Assembly: GCF_000346505.1 (NCBI RefSeq)
Contig: NZ_ANOH01000274.1
Coordinates: forward strand, 19,088 to 83,087
DNA: 64,000 nucleotides
From: Aporhodopirellula sallentina SM41
GTDB lineage: Bacteria; Planctomycetota; Planctomycetia; Pirellulales; Pirellulaceae
Direction of reading: 5' to 3'
The notes under the pieces are model-generated. The model was not told where the DNA came from. It searched no databases and saw only the letters and a program-made list of their open reading frames with translations. Numbering within the stretch: the stretch's first letter is position 1; each line of letters begins with the position of its first letter. The position numbers and the translations under genes are program-made. Shown piece by piece: positions 44,485 to 54,164 of this stretch.

Positions 44485-46575
44485 CTACACCGCTGACGTC
44501 GCGAGGGAGTTCACCGAGTCCGTCTTCACCCATGGCGCGGACATCTGCGTCATGACAATGATGCCTCCGGCAATCAGCATGCCCGCGGGCTGCGGGATAG
44601 GCAGCATTTGATGAACGATCCATTCTCCAACGACCGCGACCATCACTCCCCAAAGGCTCAATCGTGCCCGACGGAGCGGGTCGACTGGTTTCCACATGCG
44701 AAGCAGAGCAAACAACACTCCGAAGTGTGCCATCATCGCCGCCGCCTTCGGGATCGCGGAACCTTCGTAGAAGGTCGTCGGTAACCTCGTGGCGTCAATA
44801 TCGCGCCCCAAACCGTGATCTAGTGGCACCATCAAGGCATCGGCCAACAGGTACGCGAAAACACCGATCCCTGCACCCAAAAACGACGCAGACAGCCGTC
44901 GAGTGAATCCATCCCCGTCGCTCGATTCCCAAGCTTTCCCGAGACCGAGCAGTCCTAGCGAGCCCACCCAAACGACACACGCCATCCAAACATACGGAGC
45001 GAGCGTCAGCGGGCTGATCTCTGTGTTTCGAAGCCCAATCACCGACGATATCAACAACAGCGTTCCGGCGACGAGCAATGAAATCATCCCCGACGTCGTC
45101 CATTCAGCAGCCATCGAAGTCCGCGTTCGCTGGGCAAGCGATTGACGTAACATCTGCCGAACTTGAGCCTTAGATAACCGAGCCGGCACCGGTTGGTGCC
45201 GCGCTGCCGCAGCATCGTTTCCAGGATGCGGGCCGTGAGGATAGGCACCAGGTGCCATGGCCTGATAAGGCTGACCGGCGCGGTGCTGATGACGCGTGTG
45301 GGCGTACGTGTCGGGTTCGGCGATTTGCAAAACAATATGCCGAATCACGTAATAAGGAATGTAGAAAAAACCGATCAACGACAGCATGGGCAACAACCAC
45401 CGTGTGTTGACCATCAAAATCAAAACCGCCGCGATGACGATCACGAACCGTGACCCGGGCGAACGTTCGAGGTTATGCCACCACTGTCTCAGATCAATGA
45501 AACTCGTACGCACTGCGCGAGCGATCGGCTCTTCCGCGGTCGGATGGCTCAAGACAACTTGCGGCGTCGGTTGAGGCTGAATCACCGGATCCGCGGCCAG
45601 TGTGGGCGTGTCGGCAGCGGACCGACGCTTTTTGAATTTTTGCTCCCGACCGTTCCACTCGGCTGCATTTGACTCGCCTGTGTTTGACTCGAGTGTGTTT
45701 GAAACAGGAGTGCCCCACGCGATCGTTTGAGTCGCTTCGTTTGCCCACGGGGTTATCGCCATCATCGCCCCCACATCATTCGGGCGGTCTTCGGGATTTT
45801 TTTGCAAACAGGCGGCGATCACCGGACGCAGGTCATTCGGAATGAGCGACAGATCGGGTGTGTCTGTGAGGTGCTTGACGACGATTTCCTGTGGCGTCTC
45901 TCCATCAAACGGCAGTGTACCGGTGAGCAGCTCATAGAGAATGATCCCCATGGCATAGATGTCGATTTCGCGTCCGTATTGCCCACGACCGATTTCGGGT
46001 GCCATGTAGTGCAGCGTGCCGACACTCTCGGTGTGGCCGCTACGGTGCGACGAAGAGATGAACTTGCTCAGACCGTAATCACCAACCTTGATGATTCCAT
46101 TGTCATTGAACAGGTTCCCCGGTTTGAGATCGCGGTGCACCAACCCGGCGGAGTGCAGGTGCCCGGTTCCCGCCGCCATGCCACAGAACCAACGTCGAAC
46201 CTCGTCCATCGTCAACCCGCTCGGCAATGCCTTGTCGCCACCTACGGTAGCGCGGCAAATTCGTCCTGACGGGTCGGCTTCATCGAGAACTTCACGAAGA
46301 TTCTTGCCGGCGACATATTCCATCACCACCCAAGCCTGGTCATCGCTATCGCGGCAAATGTCGTGCAGCGAAACCAGGTTCGGATGTTTCAGATTTAAAC
46401 AGTGCGAGACCCCCCGAAGCTCCACCGCGAGGTTGCGTTGAATCCGTTTCAACGCCACCTCTTTTCCCGCCTGACTGAGCGCAAAGTAGACTTCACCGAA
46501 ACCGCCGATGCCGATACCACGACGAATCGTGTAACGGTCCAAGACGGTTTCGTTAGGGGAATGCGTGAAGTTCAT
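44485..46575 (-). CDS. Serine/threonine protein kinase with polytopic membrane domain
   Basis: About 696 residues from the Met at 46575 (MNFTHSPNETVLDRYTI); an upstream in-frame Met at 46695 is less likely. The kinase domain occupies residues about 15-275: IGIGGFGEVY, VALKRIQ, VHRDLKPGNL, DYG for DFG, and MAPEIG. After a polar linker, about six or seven hydrophobic segments follow (for example FVIVIAAVLILMVNTRWLL and MISLLVAGTLLLISSVIGL), so the kinase faces the cytoplasm and the membrane part may sense or transduce a signal. Neighbours on the strand are an exported coiled-coil protein and an exported anchored protein. Confidence 0.92.
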   Translation of the reverse strand: MNFTHSPNETVLDRYTIRRGIGIGGFGEVYFALSQAGKEVALKRIQRNLAVELRGVSHCLNLKHPNLVSLHDICRDSDDQAWVVMEYVAGKNLREVLDEADPSGRICRATVGGDKALPSGLTMDEVRRWFCGMAAGTGHLHSAGLVHRDLKPGNLFNDNGIIKVGDYGLSKFISSSHRSGHTESVGTLHYMAPEIGRGQYGREIDIYAMGIILYELLTGTLPFDGETPQEIVVKHLTDTPDLSLIPNDLRPVIAACLQKNPEDRPNDVGAMMAITPWANEATQTIAWGTPVSNTLESNTGESNAAEWNGREQKFKKRRSAADTPTLAADPVIQPQPTPQVVLSHPTAEEPIARAVRTSFIDLRQWWHNLERSPGSRFVIVIAAVLILMVNTRWLLPMLSLIGFFYIPYYVIRHIVLQIAEPDTYAHTRHQHRAGQPYQAMAPGAYPHGPHPGNDAAAARHQPVPARLSKAQVRQMLRQSLAQRTRTSMAAEWTTSGMISLLVAGTLLLISSVIGLRNTEISPLTLAPYVWMACVVWVGSLGLLGLGKAWESSDGDGFTRRLSASFLGAGIGVFAYLLADALMVPLDHGLGRDIDATRLPTTFYEGSAIPKAAAMMAHFGVLFALLRMWKPVDPLRRARLSLWGVMVAVVGEWIVHQMLPIPQPAGMLIAGGIIVMTQMSAPWVKTDSVNSLATSAV

Positions 46576-46702
46576 GATTCTGCTGCTGAAGTCAAACTCA
46601 CCGGAGAAGGAAGCCGCTACTGATTGAAACGGCCGCTGCCGTTTCGGGTCTCGGTAACACCGATTCGCCCGCGGGCGGTCGGATACCGGACCCAAAAACC
46701 GA

Positions 46703-47527
46703 TCACAGCGAAGAGTCTTCGCTCAGATCGATCGAAACCAACGCGTTCGAGCCAGCTCCGTTGAGCCCATCCATGTATGCGGAAATATCTTCGAGAAGGT
46801 TCTCGTCCGATGGTTCTTCGAGATCGATCTCGCCAAAGTACTCAACGTCAACATTCATTGTTTCCTCTTCGACATCAATCCGCATTGCGATTTCATCGAG
46901 CAGTTCTCGCGAACGCGACAAAGCACTGTCGTCCAGGTTCAACTGGCTGCTGGTCTGAGCAACTCGCAATGCGCCGAGGCGTGCCTGCAGGTTCTCGACT
47001 TCGACCTCGAGTTGACGTCGGGCGTCGAGCATCGCGTCCATCCGCTCGCTAGCCGCACGCAACGAAGCCTGACGTGCCGACAACATCTTCTGCAACTTGT
47101 CCGAGGTTTGTTGTCGCGTCTTGAATCGTTTGAAACGGTTACTCAAATCCGACTTCACTTGAACCGAAGTGTAGGTCTTTCCACCATAGCTATAGGTCCG
47201 ACTGTCGTCACGAAGATCGTCGCTCAGACGTTCGATTTCGCTTTGAGCTTTTGCCAAACGAGTGTCCGTTTCGGCGAGTTGTTTCTCCAGACGCACGACC
47301 TCGATTTTTTCTTTAGCGATTCGTCGAGCGTTGTTTTGAATCTCAGGCTGCAGGTCAGCAATCATTTGCCGCGCCCGTTTGAGTTCCCATTCCAAAGGCA
47401 CCGCGTCGCTCGCTGAGTCGGTCATGTAGTTCCAACCACACCGAACATACGATCCGATGGGCGTGGCGAGTGTAATACCTGACAACAAAGCGAAGGTTGT
47501 TCCGGCTAAGAAAAGTTTGCGTAACAT
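46703..47527 (-). CDS. Exported coiled-coil protein of unknown function
   Basis: The start at 47527 is preferred because GGGGAAACC precedes it and it opens a signal peptide (MLRKLFLAGTTFALLSGITL). Residues about 45-220 are a long coiled coil (RIAKEKIEVVRLEKQLAETD onwards) interrupted by SYGGKTYTSVQVKSD. An acidic tail ends the protein. It precedes the membrane kinase on the same strand (127 bases), so a shared signalling or envelope role is possible. No family recognised. Confidence 0.72.
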   Translation of the reverse strand: MLRKLFLAGTTFALLSGITLATPIGSYVRCGWNYMTDSASDAVPLEWELKRARQMIADLQPEIQNNARRIAKEKIEVVRLEKQLAETDTRLAKAQSEIERLSDDLRDDSRTYSYGGKTYTSVQVKSDLSNRFKRFKTRQQTSDKLQKMLSARQASLRAASERMDAMLDARRQLEVEVENLQARLGALRVAQTSSQLNLDDSALSRSRELLDEIAMRIDVEEETMNVDVEYFGEIDLEEPSDENLLEDISAYMDGLNGAGSNALVSIDLSEDSSL

Positions 47528-47900
47528 GTTGGTTTCCCCAATTTTGAAGTGTCGTGAGTCTCTCACCCGCTGCCTGTATGGACAGCGTTATTGCCCACAA
47601 AATGGCAGTGGCAGGTGGTTCATCTATCTGTTCTTCGTTCTAGGCGGAGGTTTCTTGGCAACCTGGCGCGAAAAATCTAAGGATTCCTTCCGAGGACCAT
47701 TTGACGCGGCTTTTTGCGGGGATTGTTCAGCGAAAACGGCTTGTCATCCGTCGTGATTTCTGCGAAATCGGACATGTACTGATTAGAAACCACACTGTTC
47801 GAACGATCAGACTGGCCTCGTGGCACCGAATTTGCCGAACTTTCTTGCAGGTCGCTGCATCTTACTAGTGTCCACCACGCTTTTATCTTGGGAGTTCATC
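47528..47900. other. Divergent intergenic region
   Basis: These 373 bases separate the coiled-coil gene (minus) from the small gene at 47901 (plus) and must hold both promoters. No ORF with coding character or clear repeat was seen. Confidence 0.5.
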
Positions 47901-48116
47901 ATGGCTATCTCCTCTAACTCGACACCACCCTCTGGGGGGAACGACTGCTATCGGGAAGCGGTCGTTTCCGTTGACTGGCAATCGCTGTTGATTCGATTCG
48001 ACGACGATGTCTCCGCCGCCGATTTCGGTGGATGGATTGAAAAAGACCTCCTCGCGATGGAAGACCGCTTGAGTCGATTCGCGACAAAATCGTCGACGCA
48101 ACGTCGCAGCCGCTAA
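47901..48116 (+). CDS. Small hypothetical protein, 71 residues
   Basis: The ATG at 47901 is preceded by TTGGGAG; the upstream in-frame extension is less likely. The protein is Ser-rich at both ends with an acidic, hydrophobic centre (VVSVDWQSLLIRFDDDVSAA) and a basic C-terminus. A clear terminator hairpin at 48153-48192 follows, which supports a real transcription unit. No family recognised. Confidence 0.55.
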   Translation: MAISSNSTPPSGGNDCYREAVVSVDWQSLLIRFDDDVSAADFGGWIEKDLLAMEDRLSRFATKSSTQRRSR

Positions 48117-48476
48117 GTTCTCTTCTAAAACGGTGCGGTCGACTTCTCGATGAATCCCGCTACCGCACCTTCGCCGGCTCAGTAGCGGGATTTTCCCGAA
48201 TACATGGCGGTTCTCTTTTGTTCCGAATTCCCTTTCGTCATCGCGGTGATGCGACGAAGGTTTGAATCTCTACCGGAACCAACAACGCTCTCGAAAGCAT
48301 CCGCGGATTGCTTCCACTGTCGTTTGCTCTGTCAGATTGAAGATGCCTCTCCGCCGCGCGGATTTCAGTTCGCCAACGAGCTTCGGAACGGCATTCGCAT
48401 CCCTTGAAATAAACGCCACGTTTCAGTTCTTTCGTTGCCAACGTGGCAGTCGATTGCATATGACAGTGAAACCAAA
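48117..48476. other. Intergenic region upstream of fxsA
   Basis: Apart from the hairpin at 48153-48192 these 360 bases show no supported gene. Confidence 0.5.
48153..48192 (+). terminator. Intrinsic terminator after the 71-residue gene
   Basis: AATCCCGCTAC (48153-48163) pairs perfectly with GTAGCGGGATT (48182-48192), with TTCCC following, 37 bases after the stop codon. Confidence 0.7.
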
Positions 48477-48986
48477 ATGTTGATTCGTTTATTTGCTGCG
48501 TTCATCCTTATCCCCTTCGTTGAGCTGGTCTTGCTCTTACGCATGGCCGACGCGACGAGTTGGTTAACCACGCTGACCATCGTTGTCGTCACCGGAATTA
48601 TCGGTTCCGTGTTGGCCCGCCGCGAAGGCTTGGCCGCGATCGCTAGGTTCCGTGGTGCACTCGCTCAAGGCCGAATGCCGGGCCGTGAGATTCAGGACGG
48701 CATGATGATCGCATTTGCGGCTGCGCTGCTGCTGACGCCTGGCCTGATTACCGACGCTCTCGGCTTCACACTCTTAACACCGCTGGGTCGCCAGATCGTT
48801 GGCGGCTACCTGCGTCGCCGATACGCCGGAAAGTTCCAAGTGCACACGTCCGGTTTTGGTGCCAAGAACGGGTACGAATCGGAACGAAGCTTCGACGCCT
48901 CAGCCGCGCCCGATCACCCACCTCGGGGCGATCGCTACACCGTCGACTCGCCAAACTACGGCCCAAAACAGAGCCAACCGAACTAA
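48477..48986 (+). CDS. fxsA: FxsA-family membrane protein
   Basis: A 169-residue cytoplasmic-membrane protein. The start at 48477 gives the typical FxsA N-terminus (LIRLFAAFILIPFVELVLLL). Three or four hydrophobic helices include VVVTGIIGSVLARREG and AAALLLTPGLITDALGF, both diagnostic of FxsA. The tail is hydrophilic. In E. coli FxsA eases phage T7 exclusion; its normal role is unclear. Confidence 0.9.
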   Translation: MLIRLFAAFILIPFVELVLLLRMADATSWLTTLTIVVVTGIIGSVLARREGLAAIARFRGALAQGRMPGREIQDGMMIAFAAALLLTPGLITDALGFTLLTPLGRQIVGGYLRRRYAGKFQVHTSGFGAKNGYESERSFDASAAPDHPPRGDRYTVDSPNYGPKQSQPN

Positions 48987-49058
48987 GTAAGAAACACGCG
49001 AGTCGTCACATCGAATTCAGTCGATCATGACCTCGCGTTCGGCAAATTCAAATTCGAC

Positions 49059-50405
49059 TCAGGCGTTGAGCAATCCTGCCGCCGCATCGCAAAGGCTCTT
49101 TGCCTTCGCTTGCGTTTCGGCTTCTGCGATCATTCGTACGATCGGCTCGGTGTTGCTTCCTCGGACCAACAGCCAACTGTCGCCCCACTGCAGCCGTAGA
49201 CCGTCGCCTGTTTGCGCGTCCGCGTCATGAAAATGTTCTTGCAACCTTTTGAAAATGGCGGGCAGTTCCTCGACGTCGATCTCTGCCTTGTCTTTGTGAA
49301 TCGCCATCTTCGGCAATTCATCGGCGAGCTGGCTGAGTGGCTTTCCGGTTCGAGCCATGAGGTCGAGAACCTGAGCCATTCCGACAAAGCTGTCACGAAC
49401 ATACCCAACATCCGGATCAATCGGGCCGCCATTTCCTTCGCCACCGTAGGCGGCCTCGTTGGCGATCATCATGTCGGCAACGTTTGCTTCGCCGACCGCA
49501 CTGCGAAGAGTTTCGACGCCGTGTTGTTTCGCAACCATGGCGCTCATCGAACTCGTCGCTCCGTTAATGACAATCGGACCACCGGTGCGGCCGACCATCA
49601 TGGCTCGTGTAACACAGAGAGCTAGCGTGGCCTCTTCACCGATGTAACGTCCCATTTCGTCAATCAAAGCCAACCTGTCCGCGTCCGGGTCTTGGCAGAA
49701 TCCGACCGCGCAGGAACCGTCGGCGACGCGCGAGGCGATACCGGTCAGGTTCTCGGCAGTCGGTTCAGGGACGTGTGCAAACAATCCAGTCGGCTCAGCA
49801 CCGACCGCCTCGACATCGCAGCCGAGTACCTCGAGCAAACGTTTGCCGAGCAAACCGCCGGCACCATGATTGCTGTCGATCAAAACCGAAAACGCTTTCC
49901 CGCGAACAAGGTCGACATCAATCGTCGCGAGCACTTTGTCGAGGTGAGCGGCATGCGGATCCGAGTCAGCCGTCGTTTCTCCGATCTTGTCATAAGCACA
50001 CCATGCGGCCTGCCCCTCAAAGTATCCGTCGCGGATCTTGGCACCCGACTCGGCATCGAGCACGCGTCCGCTCGAACCAAAGAGTTTGATGCCGTTGTAT
50101 GGAGGCGGGTTGTGACTCGCGGAGATCTGCACCGCACCGGCCGCCGATCGCTCCCGAACCAAAACACCGATCGTCGGTGTAGCCGCAACACCTGCGTCGA
50201 TCACGTCCCGTCCGCAGGCATTCAATGCCGACATGATGGCTCCGGCAAGCATCGGCCCCGTCGTTCGTCCATCGCGTCCCACCACAATTGGCCCGGGAGG
50301 GAGCGCGGCGGAGTAGCTGGCGACGAATCGGCATGCGACTTCCGGCGTCAACGTTTCGCCGACAATCCCACGCAAACCACTGACACTGATGATTAATTTG
50401 CTCAT
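49059..50405 (-). CDS. Phosphohexomutase (phosphoglucosamine/phosphomannomutase type)
   Basis: A 448-residue alpha-D-phosphohexomutase. The start at 50405 gives MSKLIISVSGLRGIVGETL, the usual N-terminus; the frame is open further upstream. Visible: the phospho-Ser loop ISASHNPPPYNGIK, the Mg site DPDADRLALID, the sugar-binding GGEGNGG and the C-terminal phosphate-binding RGSNTEPIVR. The motifs lie close to GlmM, but phosphomannomutase cannot be excluded. It is divergent from the fhc operon. Confidence 0.9.
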   Translation of the reverse strand: MSKLIISVSGLRGIVGETLTPEVACRFVASYSAALPPGPIVVGRDGRTTGPMLAGAIMSALNACGRDVIDAGVAATPTIGVLVRERSAAGAVQISASHNPPPYNGIKLFGSSGRVLDAESGAKIRDGYFEGQAAWCAYDKIGETTADSDPHAAHLDKVLATIDVDLVRGKAFSVLIDSNHGAGGLLGKRLLEVLGCDVEAVGAEPTGLFAHVPEPTAENLTGIASRVADGSCAVGFCQDPDADRLALIDEMGRYIGEEATLALCVTRAMMVGRTGGPIVINGATSSMSAMVAKQHGVETLRSAVGEANVADMMIANEAAYGGEGNGGPIDPDVGYVRDSFVGMAQVLDLMARTGKPLSQLADELPKMAIHKDKAEIDVEELPAIFKRLQEHFHDADAQTGDGLRLQWGDSWLLVRGSNTEPIVRMIAEAETQAKAKSLCDAAAGLLNA

Positions 50406-50629
50406 AAAAGCTGCGATGAAAAGATGAGTTGAAAAAATGCGTTCTTGCCGCAATGAATCAGGCCCATACCCTAATCAGTGAAACTCACCCCGAAAATGAC
50501 TCACCCGGGGGTTCGGACGCAGATCGCGGCAACTCCAACCGGTGGTCTACTGAACCGGCGAAGATTGTGTGATAATTGCATTTCTTCGGCCTCCTGCTCT
50601 CGCCTCCGCTCACACAAACTCCTCGTCTC

Positions 50630-52351
50630 ATGCTGACTCGTATTCGCGGCAGTCGTTTGATCGATCCCGAGTTGCCACGGGATGCGAATCAACCGGGCGG
50701 CGTTTCCGATCTTTGGTTTCGGGACGACACTATCGTCGAACCGCCGAAGGAAACGACAACGCCGGACGTAGATATCGATGCGACCGGTTGCGTTACGATG
50801 GCCGGCGGCATTGATCTACACACTCACATCGGCGGCGGGAAAGTCTCGCTCGCCCGCATGCTTCTTCAGGATCAAATGCCGCCATGGCGTGAAGCGATTC
50901 CCCGAGGGGAGACATCGCCGGCGTCTTCCGAGTTTCTCCCGGCCGCCTCCGTGACCGCGTCTCGCTATCTCGACATGGGTTACACCACGTGTCTCGAGCC
51001 GGCGGTAATCCCATGCAACGCTCGATCGGCACACGCAGAGATGGCCGACGTGCGGGGCCTCGATACCGGTGGCTATTGTTTGCTGGGAAACGACGACGTT
51101 CTCTTGCAGCTCATCGCCGAGAAAGCCGAACAGCCGATCATCAATGCGTACGTCGCCTGGATGGTAACGGCCACTCGCTGCCTCGCGGTAAAAGTCGTCA
51201 ATCCGGGAGGCATCAACGCGTTCAAGTTCAATCAACGTTCCTTCGATGTCGACACGCCGCATCCTAAAACAGGCGTAACACCGGGACAAATCATCCGCGT
51301 TCTTTCTCGTGCGGTTCACGAAATCGGACTCGTCCACCCGCTGCACGTTCACTGCAGCAATCTCGGGGTGCCCGGAAACATCGCCTCGACGCTCGCCACA
51401 ATTGAAGCCGCCGACGGGTATCCGATCCATCTAACGCACGCTCAATTTCATTGCTACGGAACCGAGGGTCCGTTCAAGTTCTCCTCTGCGTCATCCCAAC
51501 TCGTCGAAGCGATGCAAAAGCATCCAAACGTCACCATCGACGTCGGCCAAATTCAGTTTGGTCAAACGGTGACGATCAGCGCCGACGCGATGCACCAATA
51601 CGACAACATCAAACACGCTTCGCCACGCAAGTCAGTGTTGGTGGACATTGAATGCGAAGCGGGCTGTGGAGTCGTTCCGTTTCGCTATCGTCGTCGCCAA
51701 TTTGTTCATTCACTGCAGTGGGCGATCGGCCTCGAGTTGTTCCTGACGGTGAATGATCCGGCGCGGGTGTTTCTCACGACCGATCATCCCAACGGCGGTC
51801 CGTTTACCGCCTACCCGCATCTGCTCGCACTGCTTTCAGATCGCACGCTCCGGGACACGGCACTTTCCGAAATTGACGCAGATGCAGCTGCATCGAGTTC
51901 TCTGAAAGGCATCGACAGGCAGTACACGCTCAACGACATCGCGACGATGACTCGCGCGGCCCCGGCAAAGATCCTCGGCCTGCATGACCGTGGCTCATTA
52001 GCCCCCGGTCGTATTGCAGACGTGGTGGTCTATCGAACCCAGGATCAGATCGAACAAATGTGTCGCACCCCGGAGATGGTTTTCAAATCGGGTAAACTGA
52101 TTCGCGAAAAAGGTGACAGTTACAACAGCAACGACAACACGTCGTCAGACCGCACCTTGACCGCTGACTTGCATCAACACGGTTTCGACTTCGACCGCAA
52201 AGAGGTCGCTCAATTTCGATCTCGATACAGCGAAAACGGAACGATCGCGATGGACCGGCTGTGGATCACTGAGGAAGAAATGGAAACCGTGCTCGGCAGC
52301 CGACTGCATCCCACTGGCATGCGGACACCATCAGGCGAGGGCTCACCATGA
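50630..52351 (+). CDS. fhcA: Formyltransferase/hydrolase complex subunit A (FhcA; formylmethanofuran dehydrogenase A homologue)
   Basis: A 573-residue amidohydrolase-fold protein. The ATG at 50630 is chosen over 50576 because homology begins at LTRIRGSRLIDPE. Metal-binding segments include AGGIDLHTHIGGGK and HPLHVHCSN; PARVFLTTDHPNGGPFTAYP is typical of the FmdA/FhcA group. In the bacterial tetrahydromethanopterin pathway this subunit hydrolyses the formyl-methanofuran-like carrier to release formate. It overlaps fhcD by ATGA. fhcB is not present in this window. Confidence 0.93.
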   Translation: MLTRIRGSRLIDPELPRDANQPGGVSDLWFRDDTIVEPPKETTTPDVDIDATGCVTMAGGIDLHTHIGGGKVSLARMLLQDQMPPWREAIPRGETSPASSEFLPAASVTASRYLDMGYTTCLEPAVIPCNARSAHAEMADVRGLDTGGYCLLGNDDVLLQLIAEKAEQPIINAYVAWMVTATRCLAVKVVNPGGINAFKFNQRSFDVDTPHPKTGVTPGQIIRVLSRAVHEIGLVHPLHVHCSNLGVPGNIASTLATIEAADGYPIHLTHAQFHCYGTEGPFKFSSASSQLVEAMQKHPNVTIDVGQIQFGQTVTISADAMHQYDNIKHASPRKSVLVDIECEAGCGVVPFRYRRRQFVHSLQWAIGLELFLTVNDPARVFLTTDHPNGGPFTAYPHLLALLSDRTLRDTALSEIDADAAASSSLKGIDRQYTLNDIATMTRAAPAKILGLHDRGSLAPGRIADVVVYRTQDQIEQMCRTPEMVFKSGKLIREKGDSYNSNDNTSSDRTLTADLHQHGFDFDRKEVAQFRSRYSENGTIAMDRLWITEEEMETVLGSRLHPTGMRTPSGEGSP

Positions 52352-53361
52352 CCCAAAATATGCCAGGCAAAGGATCTTCCGGCGAACGTGTTCACTGGTC
52401 CGAGCAATCAACGCTACGCGTTGCCGGTGTGCCGATCCAGGCGACCTTTGCCGAGGCGTTTGATATGAAGATGACCCGCATCATCGTCACGGCCGCCGAC
52501 CGCGAGTGGTGCGACCATGCCGCCGCTGCGATGACGGGGTTCGGCACGAGTGTTATTGCCTGCGGCATCGAAACCGCCGTCGAACAAGAACTCAGTCCGG
52601 AGGAAACGCCCGACGGACGACCGGGCGTCGCCATCCTCGCGTTCGCTGTCTCAGGAAAGGAACTCGAGAAACAAATTCCGCGGCGTGCCGGGCAGTGCAT
52701 TTTGACGTGCCCAACCACGGCGCTCTATGCGGGATTACCCGGCGATCGGAAAGTTTACCCCAACCGAGTCCCTCTCGGAAAAGCACTTCGTTACTTCGGA
52801 GACGGATACCAAATCAGCAAACAAATCCCGCATACCCGGCCCGACGGGACGCAAGAAACGATCCGTTACTGGCGTGTTCCTGTCATGGATGGTGAGTTTG
52901 TTTGCCAACATGACGTGGGTCGGACCGAGGCGATTGGTGGGGGCAACTTCATCCTTCTCGGTCGATCGATGCAATCGGTCACACTCGCTTGCCGTGCCGC
53001 GATTGATGCGATCAAGAAATTACCCGGCGTCATCACGCCCTTCCCCGGAGGCGTGACGCGAAGCGGATCCAAAGTCGGCTCGAAATACGCCGCCTTGTTC
53101 GCATCCACCAACGAAGCATTCTGCCCTAATCTCCGAACGCTCACCGAAACTCAGTTGTCGACGGACACCAAGGCGGTATTGGAAGTGGTTCTCGATGGCG
53201 TTGACTTCTCCTCCATCTCCAACGCAATTCATGGCGGCATTACTGCGGCGTGTGAAAGCGTTGGCACAGACGGCTTGGTCGGCATCACTGCAGGCAACTA
53301 CGGAGGCAAACTCGGACGCCATCACTTTCATCTCGAACAAATCATGGCGGAGCGTTCATGA
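52348..53361 (+). CDS. fhcD: Formylmethanofuran:tetrahydromethanopterin formyltransferase (FhcD/Ftr)
   Basis: A 337-residue formyltransferase. The N-terminus includes TFAEAFDMKMTRIIVTA, found in Ftr proteins, and GLPGDRKVYPNRVPLGKALR, and the C-terminal half has ITPFPGGVTRSGSKVGSKY. It moves the formyl group from tetrahydromethanopterin to the methanofuran-like carrier, in the cytoplasmic Fhc complex. ATGA overlaps at both ends tie it to fhcA and fhcC. Confidence 0.95.
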   Translation: MTQNMPGKGSSGERVHWSEQSTLRVAGVPIQATFAEAFDMKMTRIIVTAADREWCDHAAAAMTGFGTSVIACGIETAVEQELSPEETPDGRPGVAILAFAVSGKELEKQIPRRAGQCILTCPTTALYAGLPGDRKVYPNRVPLGKALRYFGDGYQISKQIPHTRPDGTQETIRYWRVPVMDGEFVCQHDVGRTEAIGGGNFILLGRSMQSVTLACRAAIDAIKKLPGVITPFPGGVTRSGSKVGSKYAALFASTNEAFCPNLRTLTETQLSTDTKAVLEVVLDGVDFSSISNAIHGGITAACESVGTDGLVGITAGNYGGKLGRHHFHLEQIMAERS

Positions 53362-54131
53362 TGAAAACGATCACTCTCACTCGAAACCAAACATGCGAAG
53401 AGCCCATCGACGTATCCAGTCTGCGGCTTGATCAATTGCTGCCTCTCTCCGAGACCGAGATCGCAAAGGTCCGCCTACCTTCATGCCGCAACGTTGAACT
53501 CGGGGAGTTGTTTCAGGTCGAAAGCCGATCGAGTGAAAGTGCCGTCCCGAGATTGAACCTACGAGGAGACTGCCGTGGGGTTCATCATCTCGGCCATCAA
53601 CACCGCGAAGGTGCGATTCACGTTGCCGGAGACATTGGCAACTACTGTGGCGACTGCATGACCGGAGGAACGATTACCGTCGATGGAAACGCGGGAGATC
53701 ATCTCGGTGGCCCAACGGGAACGCGTAGCATTGGCATGAACGGCGGCTTACTCACGGTCCAGGGCAGTGTGGGCGATTTTGCTGGCCATCGTATGCGACG
53801 AGGCGAGATCCGAATTGCGGGAAACGCGGGTGACTCACTCGCCGCATGGCAGGTCGCCGGAACGGTTATCGTTGGTGGCACGGTCGGTCGACACCTCGCC
53901 TACGCAATGCGACGTGGCACCGTAGTGCTGGGCACTCCGGTGCAACTCACGGCAAACCGCTTCACCGCTGCGGTTGAGATGAAAACTCCTTTTCAACACC
54001 TCTTTTTCCACCGCAGCGACTTGGCGAACAGCTTACCAGACAGCAACCTCGCCGACTCCACAAACACGTGGCTCGTCAGCCGAGGCGATCGAGCCGTCAA
54101 CGGTATCGGCGAGATTTGGCAACGCGGATAG
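53358..54131 (+). CDS. fhcC: Formyltransferase/hydrolase complex subunit C (FhcC)
   Basis: A 257-residue protein made of the glycine-rich beta-helix repeats seen in FwdC/FmdC and the glutamate synthase C-terminal domain: GDIGNYCGDCMTGGTITVDG, GNAGDHLGG, GSVGDFAGHRMRRGEI, GNAGDSLAA and GTVGRHLAYAMRRGTV. It is structural for the Fhc complex. The gene order A-D-C differs from the C-D-A-B order of methylotrophic proteobacteria as I know it. Confidence 0.93.
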   Translation: MMKTITLTRNQTCEEPIDVSSLRLDQLLPLSETEIAKVRLPSCRNVELGELFQVESRSSESAVPRLNLRGDCRGVHHLGHQHREGAIHVAGDIGNYCGDCMTGGTITVDGNAGDHLGGPTGTRSIGMNGGLLTVQGSVGDFAGHRMRRGEIRIAGNAGDSLAAWQVAGTVIVGGTVGRHLAYAMRRGTVVLGTPVQLTANRFTAAVEMKTPFQHLFFHRSDLANSLPDSNLADSTNTWLVSRGDRAVNGIGEIWQRG

Positions 54132-54164
54132 TAAGCCGCGAGCGATTGTCACAATCGATGTGTG

